The position numbers were made by a program, and so were the translations under genes. A stretch of DNA of 64,000 bases from Lineus longissimus (Eukaryota; Nemertea; Pilidiophora; Heteronemertea; Lineidae), in NCBI RefSeq assembly GCF_910592395.1, contig NC_088319.1:4960001-5024000 (forward strand), given 5' to 3'. Numbering within the stretch: the first letter of the stretch is position 1; every line of letters begins with the position of its first letter. This document shows positions 54,285 through 64,000 of this stretch, piece after piece. A model generated the notes under the pieces. It ran no database searches. It was not told the DNA's origin and saw only the letters and a list, made by a program, of their open reading frames with translations.

Positions 54285-55308
54285 GCCATTGTGCTCACCT
54301 CATGTGGAGGAAAGATGGATAAAGAGCATGGTATTGTGTCATGTAGTGTTAGGTTTGATGTAGGTCCAAGCAATTACAATTTCCCCAAAATGGCCAATTT
54401 ACAGTACATTCGACCTCTGTGACCTTGAAAAGTAGGTCAAATCAAAGAAGACCCGGGTGACACATTGAATGGTTGTTAGAATTAGATGTACCTATGATAT
54501 AAAATTGGTGCCAATCAGGCAAGTAATACTAGGAATAATGGCATTTTGAAGAATTTAGGATTTGGCCCCCTCCCTGGAGGCCAAACGGCAAATCAGATCG
54601 CACCAAACTTCGGTACCTGAGACCACCTGACCAAGGGGTACATGTGTACTTAATTTGTGATCAATAGTCATTGCAGTTAAGAAACGTGCCATAGTTACGG
54701 CCTGACGGCCAATTTACGCAATTTGACCTCTGTGACCTTGACAAGAAGGTCAAATTAAAAACCTGTGTGACATATACTGTATGGCGGTTAGATGTACCCA
54801 TGATATCAAATTGGTGGCAATCGGGCAAGAAGTTAAGGAATAATCACATTTTTAAGGTTTTTGGATTTTGCCCCCTGGTGGTCAAGTGGTGAATCATATT
54901 AGACCAAACTTCGGTCCCTGAGATTACCTGACTAAGGGGTAAATGTGTACCAAATTTGGGATCAATAGTCATTGCAGTTTAGAAACGTGCCATCGTTACA
55001 TCCTAACGGCCAATTTACACTATTTGACCTCTGTGACCTTGAAAAGGAGGGCAAATCAAAAACCCGGAGGATATATGATGCACCTTTGTTAGAAGTACCT
55101 ACCTTATTTTTTTCAAAATTTCCCGACTACTATTAAGGGAGATATTGCATATTTTCACTTTTAACGTTTGGCCCCCTGGTGGCCAAACCATGAAACGAAT
55201 CGGACCGAAACTTGGTCTCCAAGGTGTCATTACATAAGGGTACATGTGTACCAAGTTTCAACTCAATAGCTCTAACAGTTACGAAACGTGCCCTGCTAAC
55301 GGACGACG

Positions 55309-55343
<35 letters not shown>

Positions 55344-55421
55344 ACGACGGACGCCACGGTATGGTATAAGCTCACCTCTGCTAAAAATCATGGAAACATG
55401 CCATGGTCATTTTAAAAACGT
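54285..55421. repeat. ~305-bp tandem repeat, about three units, ending in (GAC)n
   Basis: Successive units each carry GACCTCTGTGACCTTGA, a GTTAGA.GTACC block, GCCCCCTGGTGG, CCAAACTTCGGT and AAACGTGCCAT. The last unit runs into GACGACGAC and CACGGTATGG.ATAAGCTCACC. Related to 50100-50640. Confidence 0.8.
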
Positions 55422-55473
55422 TTCAACTCAATAGCTCTAACAGTTACGAAACGTGCCCTGCTAACGGACGACG

Positions 55474-55514
<41 letters not shown>

Positions 55515-55592
55515 ACGACGGACGCCACGGTATGGGATAAGCTCACCTCTGCTAAAAATCATGGAAACATGCCATGGTCATTTTAAAAACGT
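55254..55592. repeat. Recent 168-171 bp tandem duplication of the repeat end
   Basis: GTTTCAACTCAATAGCTCTA through TGGTCATTTTAAAAACG appears twice back to back (boundary near 55421). The copies are nearly identical except for the number of GAC units. Confidence 0.9.
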
Positions 55593-55723
55593 AGCAGACA
55601 GCTTACCCCTCCACAGCCACTGTAAAAAAGAAATGCATTGGTGACGTCCTAGCGAATGTTCACGCCTGATTGATAGATTTATACTGCTCATGCCAACTAC
55701 CTTACCTTTCAGTGAAACCAGCT

Positions 55724-56514
55724 ATGTCAACCCCAACAAACACACCAACTAAGGGAACTCCATCGAAATCCAACACCACCCCAAAGAAAGAAACGTAAGT
55801 TCAGCAGAGGATTCTGATGTCATGTCACGAAATTCGCCAATAACATGACACTTCATTGCAGTTTGCCATACTTTCCCTTTCGTTTAGAATTCCAATATGC
55901 ATTTTGGAGTCGTGGCATTATCCAATAACCAATTCATTTAAAACATAGTAAATTGCTCATTTGTCTCATTAATCACAAAATAATCCTAGGATTCCCACAA
56001 TGAACTACGATCAACACTTCACAGCGAATAAATGAAATTAATGAATGAAATTAAATTTTGTATAGTGCCTTAGCAAATGCACAGTAATCATACTTTATTG
56101 TCTTCTTTCAGGTTAGAAACAGAACCTTGGCAGGACGCCATTTACACAGGGCTGTATCACTCTTCCCTTGGGCTAAGGGAGAAAGCGTCGGCTGCCATTG
56201 AGAAGGGTTTTCGTTTAGCCAATGCTGCCATTTCGAAGGTACAGAATCAGGCAAACACCTTGTCTGCCAAGGTCGCCTCTCTTGAAGCAAGAGAGCGACA
56301 TTTAGTCAAGAAGCTAACCGCAACGCAAAACACAAACGACCGCCTGCTCCTTAAAATTGGCCATCTTGATGCAACTATCCAGAGCCTGCAGGATGAGGCT
56401 GATGACAAACTGTTAGCAAAGTTTGATGCACCAGTTGAGGCACCTGAAGAGGACAATGTTGCAAATCAAAAAGACGGAAATGATCAACCTGATGAGGAAA
56501 TGGTTCAGAATTAG
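55724..56514 (+). CDS. Small coiled-coil protein, two coding exons
   Basis: The start ATG at 55724 lies in an exon entered after CTTACCTTTCAG and ending at 55794 (phase 2, GTAAGT). Exon 56112-56514 follows CTTCTTTCAG in phase. The product is 157 residues: a Thr/Ser/Pro/Lys-rich N-terminus (STPTNTPTKGTPSKSN), a helical segment, a heptad-type coiled coil from about QNQANTLSAKVASLEARERH to LDATIQSLQDEADDKL, and an acidic C-terminus. AATAAA signals follow near 56613 and 56630. I recognise no family; a structural or scaffold role is a guess. Confidence 0.72.
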
Positions 56515-56687
56515 ACCGGTTAATGTTGAGACTTTTGCCTACTGCAAGGATATACCCAATCTGCTGATTTTTCAGAAACTTCTTATGTACACACAAATCA
56601 TAATTTTCCTAAATAAAATATGTCTTTGAAATAAAATACCTGACTTTTTCCTCCTCCTTTCAGTAACTTGAAAACCACAACCTAACA

Positions 56688-57810
56688 TGGCCAAACGAAA
56701 GAAGCAGAGTTACGAGCAGAAAAAAAATACATGAAAGCACGCAGTCGGGAGCAAAGATCAAAACATTCCATCCAGACAATAACGCAAAGAACCACTTGCA
56801 CAGAACTGCTGGCGCAATATTTCGCTGATCAGGACACGAAACTCACCAACCTCGCTGGGCACGCTTCTTCATCGTCCCCACGTTGTCCCAGTCCTCAACC
56901 CTCCACTTCAAAATCAAAACCAGGATGTGCAAAGACTGTTTCCTTGTCCACGCCAGCAAAAAAAGCCTCCTCGTACATGTCCTTGCCTAAACAAGTGTGT
57001 GCTCCAAAACGAAAACTTACTGATCACAATCATGCAGATATACCTAAAAAAACTAAACGTCTTCGCACTGGCCCCAAATGCAACCTATCTGAATCAAAAC
57101 CAGGATGTGCCAAGAGTGCTTCGTTGTACGCGCCAACACTAACTGTCTCCTCTTCCGGGTCTTCCCCATTGGCCCCAACGACTTCATTACCTAAAAAACT
57201 GTATGCTCCCAAACGTAAACTTGTCAATGTTAGTCCTGCAGACTCTGTACCATTACCAAGACAGCGTCTTTGTACTAAATCAAAACCAGGATATTCCAAG
57301 GGGGTCTCATTGTACGCGCCACCACAAACTGTCTCCACTCCCGAGTCTTTGCCACTGGGCGCAACGACTTCATTGCCCAAAAAACTGTATGCTCCCAAAC
57401 ATAAACTTGCCAATGTTAGTCCTGCAGACTCTGTACCAAGAAAGCGTCTTCGTACCCCTGAACATAAATGCAAAGCTGCAGCTAGTTTACAAGCTAAACG
57501 GAACAACCAATCCCAACAGGAACGATCCACAGTACAACTCCAAGATCGTCGTAGAAAACGGTCCAATAAGGAAACCAAACGAAGACAACTCGTACTCCTC
57601 AATGAACAATCTGCTCTTCCAGATGAACCGGAATACTTGACCCCAGCAATTAAAAAGGACCTCCTCGCATACCGAACTGCTATTGCTCAAGGACCAACTT
57701 ACACGTGTACATGTGGCCTAGAATGCGAACATAATTATTTCTATGTCGCTGGTACCCTTCCCGGAGAAGGGCCATCTCCTCCATGCCAACAAGCACTCTA
57801 TCACACATGA
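56688..57810 (+). CDS. Basic repeat protein with C-terminal Cys motif, one-base frame break near start
   Basis: ATG at 56688 (MAKRKKQSYEQKK) runs out of frame at the A8 tract 56721-56728. One base more would join it to the long frame 56731-57810 (359 codons). That frame has three ~62-residue repeats, each with KPGCAK or KPGYSK, SLYAP, SLPKKLYAPK and SPADSVP elements. A basic region RRRKRSNKETKRRQ follows, then KKDLLAYRTAIAQGPTYTCT CGLEC. The last part recalls the I-x-x-GPxYxCxC motif found in Helitron-associated proteins, a loose resemblance. The break may be a homopolymer error. Function unknown. Confidence 0.6.
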
Positions 57811-58301
57811 CTGTTCGTTCACTTCGACAACACTGTACTAAAAACCGCGCTAAAACTAGACCCATATCATAGTCATAACTTGTTACTGTTACTCAGCCAC
57901 AGTCCAACAATGGGCCTGTTTCTTTTGCATAGTAACTGCTTAGATAATAAAAAGACACTCAATTTAGTTAATACGAGCCAACCAGGCTTTTATCAATAAT
58001 TGACCGCTTGTCTATAACAAGGCCTATTCGGTAACATCGGTAACATCGATTTCCCTTCATTGACAGTTAACCAACGCACGTTGTCAAAAAGCTGTTGTAT
58101 GTATAGGTGGGCGTTCCTAATGTGCTTTGGTGACCACCAATCAGAAGAAGGACCTTACATATGTATTCATCACAGCAGCGCAGCCCTGGTGGTAATGCTC
58201 TTGTAACCAATAGCATCAAAGTTAACAAGCATGGTACGTTGAATTAGGTACTTCTTAGGTTCCCGTCTGTCCCTAACGTTCTATCATGAGACAGACCTAC
58301 T
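57811..58301. other. No gene recognised
   Basis: Non-coding; contains the abrupt left boundary of duplicated block B at 58302. Confidence 0.5.
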
Positions 58302-58519
58302 GGCACGTTAACGACGTTCCTTAAATGACCTAGCCGTTTCATAAAGCTTCCATTAACTATCTAGGTTAATGGTGGCTTTAACGAGTGTTTCAGGTAGTGC
58401 CAGTAACCTTCCTTTAGTTAACAGAATTCCTTTAAATCTGAAGGAGGTTCGGGGCTCCTTCAAGCTTCCTTTACGAGTTCTTTCTGCCTTCGGACATCGA
58501 GCAGAGTGGACGTGCCATC

Positions 58520-59497
58520 ATGCTGCGCTTAATACGAGAGCGTGAGAGACGCGCTATTCGGCGGGAGAGGATATTCCGTGATCGATTTGACCCGATTGAT
58601 TCGATGCGGGAGGATTTATTTATGAAACGATACAGATTTCCAAAAAACATTTGCATCGATTTTTGTAGAGAGCTTTCGGCGGAGCTTCAGCATCCGACAG
58701 AGAGGAACCACGCCCTTACTGTGTCAATGCAAGTATGCACTGCGTTGCGTTTTTTTGCCAGTGGCAATAACCAATCGAGTGTTGGGGACAATCATCACAT
58801 TAGTGTGTCAAGCGCTTCACGATGCATAAATGCAGTTTCCTCTGCTTTGGCGGCTCGTATCGATCAACACGTGTACTTCCCGAACAATCTACAGCATGTG
58901 AAGGCGAAGTTTTTCGAAAAAACGGAATTTCCCCGCGTGATTGAGTCGATTGATGGGACCCACGTCCGCATCAGCAAACCAAGCATCTACGAAAATATAT
59001 ACGTGAATCGAAAGGGGTTTCACAGCATCAATGCGATGCTTGTGTGTGACTGGGACATGATAATAAATAACTGTGTAGCCCGTTTTCCTGGTGGAACACA
59101 CGACTCCTGCGTCCTTCACAGTTCAGCACTAGGCCGAGAATTCGAGAGAAATCCACCAAATGGTTGGCTGTTGGGAGATTCTGGGAATCCTTCCAAGAGA
59201 TGGATTATGACACCTCTTGGTAATGCTCAAACACGACAGGAAAAACATTATCAACGGAGGCAATGTAAAGCTAGGAGCATCATTGAGCGTTGCAATGGAT
59301 TGTTGAAGCAACGCTTCAGATGCCTCAGGAAGGAGCTACATTACACTCCTGCAAAAGCATCTATGGTAATTCAGTCTTGCTGTGCTCTTCACAATGTTTC
59401 CGTCAGATACAAGTTGCCAGTCTTACATGATCCGGATAGTACAGACGATGATTCCTCTGATAGTGATGCTGGGGATGACGAGTTTCCTCCAAGGTAA
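58520..59497 (+). CDS. Harbinger DDE transposase, copy B
   Basis: 325 residues, ending DDEFPPR. Compared with copy A I count eight base differences within the shared frame, seven of them changing the protein. These include a tyrosine to asparagine change in GDSGYP and tyrosine to cysteine after THDS. The catalytic D, D and E are retained. Because the left inverted repeat is missing, this copy could not be mobilised by its own product. Confidence 0.88.
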   Translation: MLRLIRERERRAIRRERIFRDRFDPIDSMREDLFMKRYRFPKNICIDFCRELSAELQHPTERNHALTVSMQVCTALRFFASGNNQSSVGDNHHISVSSASRCINAVSSALAARIDQHVYFPNNLQHVKAKFFEKTEFPRVIESIDGTHVRISKPSIYENIYVNRKGFHSINAMLVCDWDMIINNCVARFPGGTHDSCVLHSSALGREFERNPPNGWLLGDSGNPSKRWIMTPLGNAQTRQEKHYQRRQCKARSIIERCNGLLKQRFRCLRKELHYTPAKASMVIQSCCALHNVSVRYKLPVLHDPDSTDDDSSDSDAGDDEFPPR

Positions 59498-62212
59498 AAT
59501 GACATGAACGGAAACCAAATAAGAGAGGAATTAGTTGCAACATTATAGACTGATTCATGGGGATAAGGGACCATCTCAAAGTAAAAGTAAAGCCAAAAAT
59601 ATTTGTTTATTTATCAATGACCCCCCCCCCCTCCTTTAAAAGTTTGGTGGTCATTTGCCAAAATGCTTGTCAAACACGCTGCACGAAGGGCCTATATCCA
59701 GCATAATTACATCACATAACGAACCGGCAGAGTGCCTCTGAGCAGATATTACCGCATTTCAATTGAATTCCGACTAAGCGTTCGAGTAAATTTTAATGGG
59801 CGCTTGGTGGGTGAACCGTAGATTCACCTGCTAAAGGAAGGGCAGGCTAAAGGTACCTTCAAGCCAGTTTGTGAAACGCTCTGATTTTGTTCCTTTAAAT
59901 TTTAAATAACCCCTTCTTTTATGGTTCCTTAAAGGAACTCCTTTAAAAAGTTTTATGAAACAGGCCCCTGGAAGTTAAGTTTTTAATGTGTTTCCCCTCG
60001 TGGTTTTGGAACGCTGAATGACAGATTGACAATTTTTTTCTGTTTCCCCCTATTGTCATGACAGAGAAGTTATGGTCTCTCATTGTTTGTTGTATGGAAA
60101 CATTGAAGGTACACAACAAAAAAGGTTTGCACCAGCACAGCATTTCAGGTCGATTTGATTTCATAGCGTTTATCGTATTTATTATAGATTGGATTCAAAG
60201 AGTAGGCCAGGAGGAAATATTGATTCTTTGCTTTTAAAAGATTTAAGATAAACCAAGTGAATAAGTGGCCCACTGATTATTCTGATGGTTGCAGATGTCT
60301 GTTGTCAAATTTCGACCACCCTTTTGAGGCTTAGCGACAGTCAAGCATGGTGAGATACGCTCTCATCGCAGATCGCCAAGGGGTTTTTAACTTAGCGCCG
60401 CCGAGGACACCGACAAAACTTGGCGATGACGAAGTAGGGTGTCAAAACATGGCGGCCGACACCGACGATCGATGGTCCTGTCGTGTCCAAAAAGATCACA
60501 ATCTATTACGGTTCAGTGTGATTTTCAAGACGCGACCTCCTGCCTAAATCTCTTTTCGTTTTTTTGCTAGTACGCCTGTCTACACGAGGAATATGGAAAG
60601 TCTTAAGCACCCGATCAGTAACCGAGCAATTCGTATGGTTGAAACTTGCGATATAGCTATACAAAAATGACGACTGAGACTGCAAACCGGCCGCCGATTG
60701 GTTAAATCACAGTAAAATGTCATGATTTCATGGCTACGTCGCAGGTCGTAGCGATATATATATTGAATCGCTTGCGAAGTGCTCGGTGAATTGCTGTCGA
60801 TATAAATTATTTGGCAGGTTTCGCATTCTTACGAAAAGCTACACGAAATCCCCGATGCTTCGTCAAGTCAATGAAAGTCGATTAACGAGTGTCACGTACA
60901 TAGCATATGATTACGCGCAGGACTTGATAACACGATAGACATTCGTACTTCGTCGACCAAATTCGTAAGGCTTGGAAAATATGCTCATTTATCAGAAGAG
61001 AAAAAACATGATTTTATTCGAGATTATATAACAACAAAGCAGTATACACGACATGATGCGGTCGTCTATAGCCAATCAATATTTTGAGGGAGGTTTCGGC
61101 ATCTAACTCGTAACGAGCGCCATGATTGGTCAATTTTACTGGCAAGTAACCAATTAAAGAGCTCGTTACAAGTTGTTGATTCTAGATGACTGGGTCTGTG
61201 TTGATGAAAATGTTTTTCCTTTTGTTTGATGGTTAAGTTTATGAACGGCAGTTGAATATATTTAAAACAAAGCTGCTTTGAAATTTGAAGCTATTATCCA
61301 GACAACGCACTGACAATAAAATGTGCACGGCTGCATTACCTTTGAATTTCAAATAATCTCATGCTACCTTTTGACGTTGCGATTACAGTCATGACACAAA
61401 ATACATTGTACTCGGGTTAAAGCAGAAGGCAGATAAGCTCGGAATCAACACTCATGAGAATGATGACTGCTGCTCATCAAAAGTGCCTCAAAGAATGTCG
61501 TTGTTGACGGGAAAAATACTGCGTAGGCCAGGATGGGTTCCGTGGGCTTCCCACAATGTACAATGTTAATGCACCCATTACCGAGAGTAAAAGGTATCGT
61601 TCGAAATTCTCCAGAAAGCAAACCTTGTGATTTGCTAAAGTCTGTCGACTGCCAAATTCTGTGCTGCATAGATCAAGTGGAAATCTCCCAAAACACAATC
61701 TCTCTGAGGTTCCTGTATTTGCTACGCTTTCACAATTGTCATCCGTTTCGATATCGAGACTGCAGATCGAGCTCTCAAGAGCTGCTCAAGGTACAAAAAT
61801 CCGGATGCGTAGATAACATTTTATTCTGTTCTGTACACATGTGCCATGTACACAGTCAATCCCTTTCTTGCAAGATTCCGGATTAAGACTTTAAACATGT
61901 TAAACCAAAATTGTACGAATTGTACATGTACATACAAAACTATGATCTGAGCTAAGAATCTTATAATCTTCTCGCCCCGGAATTTTCGACTTGAATGATC
62001 ATGACATGGTGCAACAAAGTTTTCGAACCATCGGAATTACGCCCTCCTTTCACTTTTTAGGGTAGGTTCAACGGAGGGCGATTGCGGAAATGCACGCCTC
62101 ACGGCACCCACACAGAACCAACAAAAACGTTCGCTTAAGAGTGATGTCGCAAGCTCTGCGAGAATTGAATAAAATCGCAAATTAGGATGGAAGCCTACCC
62201 TTACCGGGTCTA

Positions 62213-63393
62213 CTATTTCACTGTATCGATATCCAACGCAACACTGCGATCCTTGTTCCGATAACACAGACCACAGAATATCTTCTTACACTCAGCTCGA
62301 TAGAGCGGCAACGAAATGGCATATATCAAGTAATTTGTACTAAAATTAATATAGTGGAAAGTGAACGCGCAATCAGTTGACACGCGGATTAGAGCGGCAT
62401 AGAGAGGGTCCGCTCCTTCCCACTCGTTCATTTCACCGACGCTTTCCATTATCCCAAGGACACTGTAGGGCACCATTGCGATAACGTAAACAACAGAGAC
62501 CAAAATGAGATTGAAGATAATTTTCACCTCATACTTTTGAAACGCTGTTTTTTCAGTGGACCAACGGCTTCATTAGTTCGCTGTAGGCCACACACAAGCA
62601 CCACATTTAGTATCACCACGACTATGATGGGAATTATCTTATAAATTGCAAAATCGATCACAAATAATATTAGAAATTCCAAAAGTAGGAATGGACGAGG
62701 CCGACATTGGGTCACCTTCTCGCCTGAGTCATCTTCGATTTCGTAAAAATTAAATTGAATCGCAATAACTGCCCCCAAAGCGCAAGAAATGAGAAAGATA
62801 CAAAATAAGACAATCCTTCGCTTTCGCGTCGTGAAAATAGTTGCGACTTTTAATGGTTTCCATATTGCTACGCACCGCTCAATGCAGAATGCTATGAGTG
62901 TCCAAATAGATACGATTCCAAATGTCTGGAATACGAACATGTTTAACTTACAACCGGCAGCTGATGCTGACTCTTCTATAAGTATCTTTCCTCCTGAAAA
63001 TGCATAGATGCCCTCGTCAAGCCACACGTTGATGCCGACACACAGGTTGATGAAATCGTACACCGCCAGGGGTCAGAGGTAGGTTGAGGTCACAATATCT
63101 CGGCGCCGGAGCCGGTAGAATACAACAACAGAGAGCAGGTTACCAAAACACCCGGAGACGAGAATCACTGCGGCCACGTGAAAGACACCGTAATGAAGGA
63201 CAACTGCTCTGAAGACTAGCAGAAAGCTCCCCGGTTCCTGGTGGCGGGTTGCCGGAGAACCATGGGTGGAGTTGGACGATTTGATTTCCTCTGCTATGGT
63301 ATGATTCATGGATGATGTGTCAACCGTTGGTACAGGAACACTGTACACGCGATAGAAATCTTCATTGTAACCCATGTTGCTGACTTCACTCAT
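62213..63393 (-). pseudogene. Intronless class A GPCR pseudogene, copy B
   Basis: Same structure and same two lesions as copy A: TGA at 63073-63075 in TM2 and a one-base frame shift near 62524-62527 before TM6. The only protein difference seen is threonine for alanine in the TM7 motif NFS(A/T)NYLIY. The near identity implies a very recent duplication or two haplotypes of one locus. Confidence 0.85.
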
Positions 63394-64000
63394 GAAGATC
63401 AGGTAGTGGTTCGTCGAAAGTCAAAGAGATGAAAACAATTTTTGTTTTTCAATAGGCCCCTACTCATCCGATAATCGCATTGGAAATTAATTATAAAGCG
63501 TAACTGTAAATGTATATTGGCCAAACGCATGCACATCTGAATTCAACATTTTCAGCGGAAAATAGATGTAAAGTTAATTTGACAGTTGACGCGCTTCCGA
63601 TTGACACCAATGTCGTTGATATTGGCCGAAAAACGATACCTTTTTTAGACGTTATTAAGTGATATTTGCACAACGGCGAAACAAATTAATCGTCACTCAA
63701 AAAGGTGGCGACCAAACAAATGAAAAAAGATAGCAAGGTATATTGTTCTGCGAACATGCACTGTTGTTGTCCAACAATCGAATATTTATTTTTTAGTTTT
63801 CAGCAGGTACGCTCTCACCCTTCCTCGACAGCATCCGACCAGTACTCATTATCAATGCTTGAAGAGCAAAAGTTTTTGGTCCTTAGAGTTTTACGGCGTC
63901 GAATGTCTGGTGTCATTGTAAGTTTTGACTGTCATTTCCTTGAATCATAAGAGTCGATCGTTCCTCTTCGTTAGGCTTGCGAAACCTGCCTCAATTAGTA

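Larger units (their letters stand above)
58302..64000. repeat. Segmental duplication, copy B (partner 18847-24514)
   Basis: The same order and orientation as copy A at near identity, with a 31-bp length difference after the transposase DDEF codons. The left boundary falls about 45 bp inside the Harbinger element, so this copy lacks the left terminal inverted repeat. It continues past the window end. Confidence 0.95.

Noticed and set aside
53859-54373. Poly-Asp, poly-Arg and poly-Ser frames
   Set aside because: Arise from GAT and CCT microsatellites.

Overview
This window looks like nuclear DNA from an invertebrate animal. The genes are split by GT-AG introns (one probable GC-AG), the receptor-type proteins are metazoan, and the sequence is crowded with animal-type transposons: PIF/Harbinger, Gypsy LTR, CR1/L2-like LINEs, MULE/foldback-like elements, MITEs and a hammerhead-ribozyme insertion. 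A lophotrochozoan, cephalochordate or ambulacrarian is plausible, but I cannot fix the species from sequence alone. No bacterial operons, rRNA, tRNA or CRISPR array were seen.

Layout. 1-1172: 3' part of a class A GPCR (+). 3368-3596: a MITE. 3783-12222: a multi-exon immunoglobulin/fibronectin-III transmembrane receptor (+) with a tyrosine-rich tail. This gene carries decayed exon copies, single-base frame breaks and a ~363-bp insertion with a 16-bp target duplication and a hammerhead ribozyme motif. 12223-18700: gene-poor, with short tandem repeats, a perfect 565-bp inverted repeat (16210-17440) and a MITE. 18802-20483: Harbinger transposon. 22727-23907: intronless GPCR pseudogene (-). The block 18847-24514 recurs at 58302-64000 at about 99% identity. 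25127-29588: foldback-type and nested TIR elements plus LINE scraps. 30140-30520: LINE endonuclease fragment.

31173-32407 holds an intact three-exon THAP-domain gene (+), convergent with an intact two-exon P2X7 C-terminal-domain gene at 33139-33995 (-). 35000-40707: a Gypsy-type LTR retroelement with TAGA target duplication, lacking gag/protease/RT, into which a two-gene Harbinger element (36996-40069, apparently intact) has inserted. 44896-47290: a two-exon gene for a small secreted eight-cysteine peptide, with a 735-bp tandem duplication in its intron. 48826-49600: LINE 3' end. 50100-55600: interspersed and tandem repeats ending in (GAC)n arrays. 55724-56514: a two-exon coiled-coil protein gene. 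56688-57810: a repeat-containing basic protein gene with one frame break. 58302-64000: second copy of the Harbinger-GPCR block.

Working together: the Harbinger Myb-like protein and transposase form the standard two-protein transposition pair. The receptors and the secreted peptide are unrelated host genes. Most other structure comes from nested mobile DNA. Several coding regions share single-base frame breaks, which could be real decay or residual assembly indels. The most notable item is the hammerhead-bearing insertion inside a coding exon.
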